A stretch of 64,000 bases of DNA from Planctomycetota bacterium (GTDB taxonomy: Bacteria; Planctomycetota; Phycisphaerae; Phycisphaerales; UBA1924): the NCBI GenBank assembly GCA_017303555.1, contig JAFLCN010000001.1, positions 186,001 through 250,000 of the forward strand. The letters are read 5' to 3'. The translations under genes were made by a program, and so were the position numbers. A model generated the notes under the pieces. It worked only from the letters and a program-made list of their open reading frames with translations, ran no database searches and was not told the DNA's origin. Shown piece after piece: positions 43,600-51,652 of this stretch (its first letter is position 1; each line of letters begins with the position of its first letter).

Positions 43600-45450
43600 A
43601 TGAAGAACAATCGCACAACCGCACGAATCGCAGCGCTCGCCGGGGTGGCTGCTGCCGCGAGCTGCGCGCTCGCCGGACCGTCCACAGCGCCCAGCGCGAT
43701 CCTGCTCTCTTCGGTGGAATCGGTGAACGGATTCGTCGCGGGCAGCGGCATCGCACCCGTGCGGCCCGAGTTCCCGAACGGCCAGCATCCGACCCGCGTG
43801 CTCGTCCGCTTCGATCCGTTCGTGGATCGCGATGCCGCGGCAGAGGCCGACACGCTCTCGCGCTCCGGCGTGCGCCGGACGATCGAACGCATCGATCTCG
43901 TGCCCGGACTTCTGATCGTCGAAGCCGATGAAGGCTCGGTCGATGCCGTGGTAGCAAAGCTGATGCAGCAGCCCGGCGTGCTGTACGCAACACCGGATCG
44001 TGAGATGCACGCCGAGGCACAGTCCATGCCTTACGGCATCGCGATGATCGGCGCGGATCAGGTCTGGCCCTCGTGGGGCAACGGGAACGGCGTCAAAGTC
44101 TGCGTGCTGGACACGGGTGTTGATACGGCCCACCCCGATCTTCCGGTCGCGCTCACGAACTCATTCGTTCCCGGCGAAACGGTCGAGGACTACAACCGGC
44201 ACGGGACGCACTGCTCGGGCACGATCCTCGCGCTCGACAATACCGACGGCGTTGTCGGAGTCGCGCCGACGGCGCAGCTCCTCATCGGCAAGGCGCTCGC
44301 CAACAGCGGCAGCGGGTCGTGGAGCTACCTGATCTCCGGAATCAATTGGGCGGTTGCAAACGGCGCCCGCGTCATCAGCATGTCGCTCTCGGGTTCCGGG
44401 GCCGATCCTTCTCTGCAGGCTGCGTGCGATGCGGCGCTCGCCAACGGCGTGCTGCTGGTTGCCGCGGCGGGCAATCAGGCCTCCGGCACGACGCGTTACC
44501 CCGCAGGCTTCTCCTCGGTCATGGCGATTTCCGCCGTTGATTCGGGCTCCAATTTCGCGTCGTTCTCCAACTTCGGCTCGCACATCTCGGTCGCGGCTCC
44601 CGGCGTCAGCGTCCAGTCGAGCGTGCCCGTGGTTGCGTGGAATGCCAACTGGCTTTCGGTCAACCACCCGGTCAATACGATCACCGGTGGTGTCATCCGC
44701 GCTGTCACGGCGCCCGCCGTGTATTGCGGGTTCGGCGAAAATGCCGCGGCGTTCCCACCCTCGGTCAGCGGCAAGATCGCCCACGTCCGGCGCGGCTCGC
44801 CGGACGCCAACTCGGTCTCGTTCTTCGTCAAGGCCAACAACGCGCTCACGGCCGGCGCGATCGGTGTGATCATCTCGAACAACGTCGCGGGCGGCCTTCA
44901 GGGCACGCTCAATGTGAGCACGACCTTTGCAATTCCGGTGGTGGGCGCATCCCAGGCCGATGGCGACGATTTGCTCGCCAACAACAACACGACCGTCAAT
45001 ATCTATCAGTACAACAACGGACACTCCTACGCAAACTTCGACGGCACGTCGATGGCCACGCCGCACGTTGCGGGGGCCGCCGGATTGCTGCTCGGCAGCT
45101 TTGTGCCCGCGAACCCTCTGCCAGCCGTGCCCCCCGCCACGACGCGCTGGGTGCTGGAGCAGACCTCGACCGACGAGGGCGCTCCGGGCAAGGACACAAA
45201 CTTCGGTTGGGGCATCATCAACGTCCGCAAGGCCGCCGAGTATCTTCACGGCCGGATCCGTTGCCCGGGCGACCTGTTCTTTGATTCCATCGTCGATGAC
45301 GCGGATTTCGTTGCGTTCGTTGGCTACTACGACGCCCTCATCGCTCCCGGTGGACCCTACACCGGCGGCGATTTCGACGGCAACGGCCAGACAGACGACG
45401 GCGATTTCGTCCGCTTTGTCTCTTCGTACGACAGCCTGATCTGCCCCTGA
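43600..45450 (+). CDS. Second secreted subtilase (S8), paralogue of the one upstream
   Basis: 616 residues with a signal peptide (IAALAGVAAAASCALAG). Domain order is the same as in the upstream gene: propeptide-like region, Asp171 (VLDTGVDTAHPD), His201 (HGTHCSGTI), PA-like insert (IAHVRRGSPDANSVSFFVKA ... GVIISNNVAGG), Ser484 (GTSMATPHVAGAA), and a dockerin-like tail with DFDGNGQTDDGDF ending DSLICP. The active site looks intact. The pair, with 99 bases between them, arose by gene duplication and has since diverged. Substrates unknown. Confidence 0.93.
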   Translation: MKNNRTTARIAALAGVAAAASCALAGPSTAPSAILLSSVESVNGFVAGSGIAPVRPEFPNGQHPTRVLVRFDPFVDRDAAAEADTLSRSGVRRTIERIDLVPGLLIVEADEGSVDAVVAKLMQQPGVLYATPDREMHAEAQSMPYGIAMIGADQVWPSWGNGNGVKVCVLDTGVDTAHPDLPVALTNSFVPGETVEDYNRHGTHCSGTILALDNTDGVVGVAPTAQLLIGKALANSGSGSWSYLISGINWAVANGARVISMSLSGSGADPSLQAACDAALANGVLLVAAAGNQASGTTRYPAGFSSVMAISAVDSGSNFASFSNFGSHISVAAPGVSVQSSVPVVAWNANWLSVNHPVNTITGGVIRAVTAPAVYCGFGENAAAFPPSVSGKIAHVRRGSPDANSVSFFVKANNALTAGAIGVIISNNVAGGLQGTLNVSTTFAIPVVGASQADGDDLLANNNTTVNIYQYNNGHSYANFDGTSMATPHVAGAAGLLLGSFVPANPLPAVPPATTRWVLEQTSTDEGAPGKDTNFGWGIINVRKAAEYLHGRIRCPGDLFFDSIVDDADFVAFVGYYDALIAPGGPYTGGDFDGNGQTDDGDFVRFVSSYDSLICP

Positions 45451-45713
45451 AGCGGGCTTCGACCTCCTATTGACGGCACGCTCCGGCGGCTTTCCGAGTG
45501 AAAGCCCCGGGGTGTCGTTCTTTGCGCGAGGCGTACGAGCGGCAAGGGCTTGCGCCGGCCGGACCGACGCATAGGAATGCGATTTTCCCCAATTTGCCCG
45601 CTCCGCAGGATCGGCTTCAGAGGCGTGGGTTGAGTGCCGATAAGCGAAATCCAGAGAGGCTTCTCGCGGCCCTGTCGAGCCGCGAAGTGGTCGGCGCGCC
45701 CGGTTTTCGAGAG

Positions 45714-47789
45714 ATGGAAATGAGCCACGAAGCGACGCAAACCAGCGCTCCCTCCCAGTCTTCGAACTCGGGTGACCGGCATATCGCCGACGCGCTCGGA
45801 GCGATGACCGACTTTGAGAAGAGCATCCAGGGGCTGAAAAAGCTCTACGAAGAACGCAAAGAGATCGAAAGCAAGCTGGTGGAAGTGCAGTCTCGACTTG
45901 TCGCGAACGAGACCGAGCTCGCCTCCCGATCCGTTCAGCTCGAACAGGCTCTCGCGAAGCAATCCGAGATCGAAAAAACGGTCGAACTGCTCCGGTCCGA
46001 ATCGGAGGCGGCGGCCGCATCGCGCGCCGAAGTCGAGGCGCAGCTCGACACCTTGCGGTCGGAACTCGAGACACGCACACGCGAACACGAATCTCTGAAG
46101 CAGCAGGAAACCGAGCGCCAGAGACGCGACGCCGAACGCCGCGAACAGGAAGCAAAGCAGCACGAGGCGCAACAAAGAGAGCAAGAAGCCGAGCGTCAGC
46201 GGCTGGAAGCAGAACAGCGCGAACGCGAAGAGGCGGCTAGAAAAGAGCAGGAAGCTCGGGCGGCCGCCAACGAGGCGGAAGCCGAAAAATCGAAATCGCT
46301 CGCGAAGGAACTGGACGAGTTTGCCTCCGAACTTCAGAGCCTGCAGAGCGACCTGGAAAGAGAGAAGGCCGAGCTCGAAGCAACCCGCGCCTCCCTCCGC
46401 GAGAGCGCCCGGGCGCTGAAGGAACGCGAAGCCGAGATCGAATCGCAGAAAGCCGAGCAGAGCGCCGCGTTCGCCGCACGCCAATCCGAGATCGACGCCC
46501 GGGCCGAGGAAGTTTCTTCCGCACACCGGGCCGCCGAGCAGTCCGCCGCGGGCGATGCCGAGCTCGCACGCCGGCTCGAGGCCGAGACTCAGGCCTCGGA
46601 ACAATTGCGTCAGGACATCGAACGCGTCGCCCGGCGGTGCGCGGCCCAGGAAGAAGTGCTGACGGAGTACGAGCAGCTCCTCGCCGTCGAACGCACGCAC
46701 GTACACGCGCTCGTGGGCGAGATCCAGGCCGGCGATGCCGATCCGGAAGTCACCCGCACTCGGATCGACGAACTCAAGGCATGCCTTTCCAACGAACGGG
46801 CGGAACGCGATCGGCTGCAGCGTCGGCTGACCGAACTGCAGAACGCTCCGAAGGCGACCGGGGCGGCGCGGCACCCCTCTCCCTCCGGTTTGAGCGCTCT
46901 CCGGCAGCGCCGCTTGAAGCGCTACCGCGCCATCCTGCGCGAGCACGTTTCCAAGGTCCGTAAGGCAAGCGAGGTGCTCGCGAAGCGCTTCGAGCAGTGC
47001 GAGCAGGTGCTCTCGCAGCGGGCGCAGCTCGCCCAGGCGAAGCGCCAGCTTGATGTCGCGAGCGCGGCGATCGCCCGGCGTGCCGGAGCGAAACGCGCGG
47101 GCGCAATCACCCTGTGCATCGTGCTGACGCTCGGCGTGCTGGGCGCGCTGTCGTGGGCGGTTGTCGGGCAGGCCTGGCCCGGAGACTTCGAGGCCCGGGC
47201 CGACATCACCGCCGACGGCAGAGGGCGCGAGCTTTCCGATGGCGAACTCGACGAATGGCGCCGCGCGCTCGAGGCCACGCTCTCCGACCCGCAGTTCGCA
47301 GAAACCGTCGCGACCCGCATGAAGCAGCGTGGGTACGACTCGCTCGGAAACGCCGGCGCCGTCCGCACGCTGCTCACCGGATCTTTCTCGCACGAATCCC
47401 CGGTGCCCGGCACGCTCTCGCTCGAGCTCCGCGCCCCCGGAAAGGAAAAGGCAGCGCGAACGCTCGACATCATCACGACCGCGCTCGCCAGCGACGCGAA
47501 CGCGGCACGCGAGCGTCGGGCCGACGGCGCGGTCACGCTCATCAAGGGACCCGCTATCTCGGGAACACAGCCGATCAACGACCAGCGTCTGCCACGCTCC
47601 GGAATGGTGCTGCTCGGCTCGATCGTGCTCACGTGCGGACTTGGCTTTGGCATCTGGGGCAAACTCTCCCGCGCCAAGCAGGAGTTCGAGCTGGGCTCGC
47701 AGATCGATCAGGTGCTCGACGACGCCAAGTGGTCGGAGTTCACCGCCGCGACCACGGTCGGCCGGCCGAATGCCGGCGCAAAGCAATAA
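45714..47789 (+). CDS. Long coiled-coil protein with chain-length-regulator-like membrane module
   Basis: 691 residues. About 40-380 is a charged, heptad-rich coiled coil (KQQETERQRRDAERREQEAK is representative). After a basic region (RQRRLKRYRAILREHVSKVR) comes a membrane segment at about 462-485 (AITLCIVLTLGVLGALSWAV), an external domain of about 140 residues (DFEARADITADGRGREL, LEATLSDPQFAETVATRMKQ), a second membrane segment at about 630-651, and a cytosolic tail. The TM-loop-TM layout with the SLELRAPGKEKAARTLDIIT segment resembles polysaccharide co-polymerases (Wzz-like), where a cytosolic coiled coil is not usual. Start set at MEMSHE. Family not certain. Confidence 0.65.
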   Translation: MEMSHEATQTSAPSQSSNSGDRHIADALGAMTDFEKSIQGLKKLYEERKEIESKLVEVQSRLVANETELASRSVQLEQALAKQSEIEKTVELLRSESEAAAASRAEVEAQLDTLRSELETRTREHESLKQQETERQRRDAERREQEAKQHEAQQREQEAERQRLEAEQREREEAARKEQEARAAANEAEAEKSKSLAKELDEFASELQSLQSDLEREKAELEATRASLRESARALKEREAEIESQKAEQSAAFAARQSEIDARAEEVSSAHRAAEQSAAGDAELARRLEAETQASEQLRQDIERVARRCAAQEEVLTEYEQLLAVERTHVHALVGEIQAGDADPEVTRTRIDELKACLSNERAERDRLQRRLTELQNAPKATGAARHPSPSGLSALRQRRLKRYRAILREHVSKVRKASEVLAKRFEQCEQVLSQRAQLAQAKRQLDVASAAIARRAGAKRAGAITLCIVLTLGVLGALSWAVVGQAWPGDFEARADITADGRGRELSDGELDEWRRALEATLSDPQFAETVATRMKQRGYDSLGNAGAVRTLLTGSFSHESPVPGTLSLELRAPGKEKAARTLDIITTALASDANAARERRADGAVTLIKGPAISGTQPINDQRLPRSGMVLLGSIVLTCGLGFGIWGKLSRAKQEFELGSQIDQVLDDAKWSEFTAATTVGRPNAGAKQ

Positions 47790-47950
47790 CGAAGGTTCTT
47801 CCGGGAACCGCGAGTCCGACCCCGCTTCGGCATGTGCGGCCGGCTTTCGATCGCTCCGATCAGTCGCGCAAGCGAGCTTCCTGTCATGGCATGTAAAACG
47901 CCTGCGCCATGCGGCACAAACCCGAAGCGCCGTGAGGGGCGCAGTTGCCT

Positions 47951-47979
47951 GCACGTTCGATTCACGCTCTGGAACGTGC
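47951..47979. other. Inverted repeat in the 47790-48061 gap
   Basis: GCACGTTC at 47951-47958 and GAACGTGC at 47972-47979, with a 13-base spacer. It lies between convergent genes. It could be part of a terminator for the coiled-coil gene, but there is no T-run. Little else is seen in this gap apart from the terminator that follows. Confidence 0.35.
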
Positions 47980-48015
47980 TCAACCGCCCGGCAGATCCCG
48001 GATGAACTAGAAAAA

Positions 48016-48036
48016 AAGCCCGGAGGTTCCGGGCTT
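48016..48036 (-). terminator. Rho-independent terminator of the anti-sigma gene
   Basis: AAGCCCGGA, loop GGT, TCCGGGCTT: a 9-bp stem. On the minus strand it is followed by a run of seven T, 26 bases after the anti-sigma stop at 48062. Confidence 0.85.
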
Positions 48037-48061
48037 GGTTTGACGGGTTGTTCCGCTCAAC

Positions 48062-48874
48062 TCAGATGTTCGTCGTGATCATCGCCAGATGACCCTTCGC
48101 GGCATCGACGCCACGAGCCGTGACGTACAGAGCGAGCTGCTTGGGGTTGTATCCGCTCATCGAAACCGACTTCGAGATGATCTCGCCCTGCGAATCGAAC
48201 TCGGCGATCTGGCTGGCCACGCGTCCATCCTCATCGAGAACGACCAGGCGAACGGTCTCGCCCGGCTGGGTCACGATGTTGCGGCAGAGCAAACGAGCCG
48301 TCTGCTTGGACGGGTTGTAGAACACCGACGCCTCGCCCTTGAAGTCGGGCTGAGCAGCCGTAAACGGAACCTTCTTCGAACTGGCGCTGAGCAGCACGTC
48401 GGTGAGATCGGAAGGCCCGACCACACCCAGAAGCTCGTTCAGAGTCGCGTCGCTCATGTTGACGTTCGCCAGACGCTGCATCTGAGCGTTCTGCTGCTGC
48501 ACGAGGATCGCGAGAACGACCGCCGCCGTCGCGCACGCGAGGGTGGCGACGCGCCAGGCGCTGCTGACGCGCCGAACAGGATGGACCGTCGGCAGTTCGC
48601 GTCCGGCGAGGTGGAGGCGGCTGCGGGCCGAGCCGGCAACCTCCGCGATCTCGGCCTTGATTGCGCCCAGCACGCGAGCCCGGAGCTCGACGGGCGGCTC
48701 GGCGCTCAGGCGGAAACGATCGGGCTTGGCGAAGCGGGCCTGCTCATCGCGGAGCTGGGCGCGGATCGCGGGCGACGCGCCGGCAAAGGCGGCCTCGAAC
48801 TCCGCCTGCTCGCGTTCATCGAGCAGTCCGAGTGCATCGAGTTGGGCGGCTTCGAAGAGTTCTTGCGTGTTCAT
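48062..48874 (-). CDS. Membrane anti-sigma factor (RskA-like)
   Basis: 270 residues. The N-terminal 75 residues resemble the sigma-binding domain (TQELFEAAQLDALGLLDERE); a single membrane helix lies at about 107-125 (VATLACATAAVVLAILV). The outer part of about 130 residues is beta-rich (LVVLDEDGRVASQIAEFDSQ), as in RskA anti-sigma proteins. It should hold the adjacent ECF sigma factor inactive until the outer domain senses a signal or is cleaved. No HxxxCxxC zinc motif is visible. Its start overlaps the sigma stop by 4 bases. Confidence 0.82.
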   Translation of the reverse strand: MNTQELFEAAQLDALGLLDEREQAEFEAAFAGASPAIRAQLRDEQARFAKPDRFRLSAEPPVELRARVLGAIKAEIAEVAGSARSRLHLAGRELPTVHPVRRVSSAWRVATLACATAAVVLAILVQQQNAQMQRLANVNMSDATLNELLGVVGPSDLTDVLLSASSKKVPFTAAQPDFKGEASVFYNPSKQTARLLCRNIVTQPGETVRLVVLDEDGRVASQIAEFDSQGEIISKSVSMSGYNPKQLALYVTARGVDAAKGHLAMITTNI

Positions 48875-49455
48875 ACGGCAAATTCCTCACTTCCACGTTC
48901 ACGTAATCTGGTCAGAGCCCGGCTGAGCGCTGACTTGATGGTCCCAAGCGGCGTGTTCAGTTCTTCACCGATCTGCCTCAAGGTCTGCCCGCCCAGATAG
49001 GCGCGCTTCACAACGGTTCGCTGCAACTCCGGGAGCGCATCGATGCGCCGGAGCATTTCTTTCATATTCTCTTCGCGTTCGCCCTGCGTGCGATCGTCGC
49101 TGTGGTCGGGCGCGGCAACGGGCGTCGCGTCGTCCAAGACGGTCGGCTTGATCCGGGCCCGGCTCCGCCGCATCCGATCGACGAGCTGTCGCCGCGAAAT
49201 CAGCATCACCCAGGTGACCAGTGCCGCGCGTTCCGCGTCGTATCGCGATGCCGTTTTCCAAAGCCGAACGAAAATCTCCTGGACGGCGTCCTCGGCTTCG
49301 GCTCGGGTTGGCATCGACTGGAACGCCATCTTGTACACCAGACTCCCAAAACGGTCGTATAGCTCGGCGACGGCTCTTTCGTCACCGGCCGCCACGCGTT
49401 GCATCAGAGAGATGTCAAGCGCAGCCTGCTCGCGATTGATCCGCCTGTCGGCCAT
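48871..49455 (-). CDS. ECF RNA polymerase sigma factor
   Basis: 194 residues, SigK/SigE-like. Region 2: LYDRFGSLVYKMAFQSMPTR, then AEDAVQEIFVRLWKTASRYD and WVMLISRRQLVDRMRR. Region 4: LPELQRTVVKRAYLGGQTLR and GEELNTPLGTIKSALSRALT, a helix-turn-helix that binds the -35 box. Start placed at the ATG at 49455 (MADRRINREQ). It is co-transcribed with its anti-sigma gene through a 4-base overlap. Divergent from the pseudopilin-like gene, which may be part of its regulon (inference). Confidence 0.93.
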   Translation of the reverse strand: MADRRINREQAALDISLMQRVAAGDERAVAELYDRFGSLVYKMAFQSMPTRAEAEDAVQEIFVRLWKTASRYDAERAALVTWVMLISRRQLVDRMRRSRARIKPTVLDDATPVAAPDHSDDRTQGEREENMKEMLRRIDALPELQRTVVKRAYLGGQTLRQIGEELNTPLGTIKSALSRALTRLRERGSEEFAV

Positions 49456-49672
49456 GGTCGTCCCCCGACCCTCCAACCAAACAGACACACCAAACAAATG
49501 TCTTTCCACGGGTGAGAACGCACCCGCTCGTATGGATACGGGAAGACTCCCGAACCTGATGCCAGAATCGCCGATTTGTGACCTTTTCGCAAGCCCGGAC
49601 CGTAGAAAACACGCGGGTGATTTTCTGAGGTCCTGTTCGAGTTATATTCGCGGTATCCAAGAAACGTCCGAA

Positions 49673-49710
49673 TACCAGAATCCCCTTGCGGCGGATCACC
49701 GATTCTGGTA
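49673..49710. promoter_or_regulatory. 10-bp perfect inverted repeat before the pseudopilin-like gene
   Basis: TACCAGAATC at 49673-49682 and GATTCTGGTA at 49701-49710, spacer 18 bases, ending 10 bases before the GTG start. Either an operator or a leader hairpin. The gap 49456-49720 between the divergent sigma gene and this gene also has an AT-rich TATATT at 49643 that could be a -10 box. Confidence 0.6.
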
Positions 49711-49720
49711 CGGTGGCTCC

Positions 49721-50533
49721 GTGAGCGGGACGAAGGCCCGCGTTGGAGGTTGGCAGTTGCGGGATCGTGAGGCCCATTTCGGTCTCATTGGTGCGGCCCA
49801 GAAGGGGCAACGTTTTCCTGCGCTTGCAGCGTTCACCCTGATCGACCTTTTGGTGTCGATCTTCATCATCGGGATCCTGATCGGACTGCTCCTGCCATCC
49901 ATCGCCAAGATCAATGAGGCGACGCGCCGCGTGATGTGCCGCTCGAATATGCGGCAAGTCTCCATCGGCGTCTCAATGTACGCACAGGACAATTTCCAGT
50001 TCCTGCCTCGCACGCAGTTCGTTTCTTCTTCGGGCGCCAACCGCGCCGCATCGACCACAACCGTCCGGCTCGACGAATCGGGCGGCACGCGTGCGCCCCG
50101 TGCCGCGGACTACGACGGCCTCGGCCACCTGTTCTCTCGCGAATATCTGCTCGCACCCAAGATCTTCTATTGCCCCTCGCACAAGGGGACCAATCCGTTC
50201 TCGAAGTTCTCGGCGCAGTGGGCGGGGCGTCCGGGCACGATCGTCGCCAACTACCAGTTCCGCGGCGCGATGGCGGACGGCTCGAAGTTGCTGAACGTGG
50301 CGGGGGACGCCGCGAGCGGCGCGCTGATCTCCGACGCGCTGACCAGCGTGCAGGATTTCAGCCACAACTCCGGCCTCAACGTCATGCGGGGCGACCTGTC
50401 GGTGCTCTGGCTGTCGGATAGCGACAAGCGGATCGTCAACATGATCTCGCGCATCGGCAATCGCGACCGCAACGTCGGCGATACCTGGCCGCTGATGGAC
50501 GAGGTCATGGGCATGGCCACGCTCGACCCGTAA
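49721..50533 (+). CDS. Prepilin-like secreted protein (N-terminal methylation motif)
   Basis: 270 residues. Residues about 35-60 read FPALAAFTLIDLLVSIFIIG, the type IV prepilin/pseudopilin signal and hydrophobic helix, with Ala instead of Gly before the cut. The rest, CRSNMRQVSIGVSMYAQDNF and FYCPSHKGTNPFSKF, follows the pattern of the large planctomycete families of secreted proteins with prepilin-type N-termini (H-X9-DG or DUF1559-like). Start set at a GTG at 49721; no ATG is available before the signal. Function unknown; Cys-rich centre. Confidence 0.72.
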   Translation: MSGTKARVGGWQLRDREAHFGLIGAAQKGQRFPALAAFTLIDLLVSIFIIGILIGLLLPSIAKINEATRRVMCRSNMRQVSIGVSMYAQDNFQFLPRTQFVSSSGANRAASTTTVRLDESGGTRAPRAADYDGLGHLFSREYLLAPKIFYCPSHKGTNPFSKFSAQWAGRPGTIVANYQFRGAMADGSKLLNVAGDAASGALISDALTSVQDFSHNSGLNVMRGDLSVLWLSDSDKRIVNMISRIGNRDRNVGDTWPLMDEVMGMATLDP

Positions 50534-50554
50534 GGCTCAACCGCAACACGCTGC

Positions 50555-50594
50555 CGTGTCCGTCGCGCGAAGCTCGTGTCCGTCGCGCGAAGCT
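50555..50594. repeat. 20-bp perfect tandem duplication
   Basis: CGTGTCCGTCGCGCGAAGCT occurs twice in a row at 50555-50574 and 50575-50594. It lies between the pseudopilin-like gene and the peptidyl-prolyl isomerase gene, 26 bases before the latter's ATG. A replication-slippage duplication is the simplest explanation. Confidence 0.85.
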
Positions 50595-50620
50595 CGTGGC
50601 GGCGCTTGCTACGCTTTGGC

Positions 50621-51652
50621 ATGAACAAACTCTCGGCGCTCTGCTTGTCGATTCTGGCGTTCGCTTTCGTGCCCGCCCCGGCATTCGGCCAGCTCGCGCC
50701 CGAGCGGCTCTACAACGGAATCAACCGCGAGATTCCGGTGACGGTCACCATCCCGTCGGGGAAAGAAGGCGAAGCCGTCATCGAGTTGCTGCGCCCGGTC
50801 ACCGCCCAGAAAGTCGCGACCGCATCGGTGCTGCCCGGCAAGGTCAATCTTGCGACGCTGTTCCCGAACCTGTGGAACACCAAGACGCCGTCGCTGCTGT
50901 ACGCCCAGCTCTCCGTGGGAGGCGAGAAGATCGGCCCCGCCCTCGTTCTCCAGCCGATGGTGAACCCGAAGCAGGCCACCATCCCGCCCGGCACCCGCGA
51001 ACCCAAGTTCTTTTCCAACAACGAGACGTACACCGGCCTGCGCATCTACGTGGACAAGAACGTCCGCATGGAAACCGACAAGGGCGTGATCGAGTTCCAA
51101 CTCCGCCCGGATGTTGCACCCAATACGGCGTGGAATTTCCGAGAGCTTGTCGGTGGCGGTTTCTACACCGACATCATCTTCCATCGCATCGTGCCGAAGC
51201 TGCAGAGCGGGCATCCGTTCGTCATTCAAGTGGGCGACCCCACCGCGACGGGAACGGGCGGCCCGGGCTACAACATCGACCTCGAGCAAAGCTCGCTCCA
51301 GCACGATTTCGGCGTTCTGTCGATGGCCCGTTCCGGAGATCCAAACTCAAACGGCTCGCAGGTCTTTGTCTGCCTCAGCCGCCCGGGCACGGCGTTCCTC
51401 GACGGTAACTACACGACGTTCGGCCAGGCGATCTCGGGCGCCGATGTGATCCGCGCGATCGCCGCATCACCGATCGGTGCCGAAGGCCGTCCGACCGATC
51501 CGATGCCCCTGATCAAGACTGCAACGCTGGTCGATGCCGCTCCGTACGGCACCGGGCCCAAGCCGATCACGCCCGAAGCGCCCTCGCAATCACCCGAGAG
51601 CAACCAGCCGGCCCAGTCTCCTGCTAAAACCGAAGCACCAGCCCCCCGCTGA
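50621..51652 (+). CDS. Secreted cyclophilin-type peptidyl-prolyl isomerase
   Basis: 343 residues. Signal peptide MNKLSALCLSILAFAFVPA; then a beta-rich N-terminal domain of about 110 residues (VTVTIPSGKEGEAVIELLRP) not typical of cyclophilins; then the cyclophilin domain: APNTAWNFRELVGGGFYTD, IFHRIVPK, QVGDPTATGTGGPGYNI, VLSMARSGDPNSNGSQVFVC. It ends in a Pro/Ser-rich tail. Speeds proline isomerisation in folding of exported proteins. Its last 29 bases overlap the 3' end of the convergent outer-membrane gene. Confidence 0.9.
   Translation: MNKLSALCLSILAFAFVPAPAFGQLAPERLYNGINREIPVTVTIPSGKEGEAVIELLRPVTAQKVATASVLPGKVNLATLFPNLWNTKTPSLLYAQLSVGGEKIGPALVLQPMVNPKQATIPPGTREPKFFSNNETYTGLRIYVDKNVRMETDKGVIEFQLRPDVAPNTAWNFRELVGGGFYTDIIFHRIVPKLQSGHPFVIQVGDPTATGTGGPGYNIDLEQSSLQHDFGVLSMARSGDPNSNGSQVFVCLSRPGTAFLDGNYTTFGQAISGADVIRAIAASPIGAEGRPTDPMPLIKTATLVDAAPYGTGPKPITPEAPSQSPESNQPAQSPAKTEAPAPR

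Noticed and set aside
45357-47954. A 865-codon minus-strand open frame opposite the coiled-coil gene
   Set aside because: It is the mirror of the Glu/Arg/Ala-rich coiled coil, giving Leu/Phe/Arg-rich text. The plus-strand product has heptads, membrane helices and a defined end.
50576-50620. GTG start at 50576 for the cyclophilin gene
   Set aside because: It falls inside the tandem duplication and would put an Arg-rich stretch ahead of the signal peptide that begins at 50621.
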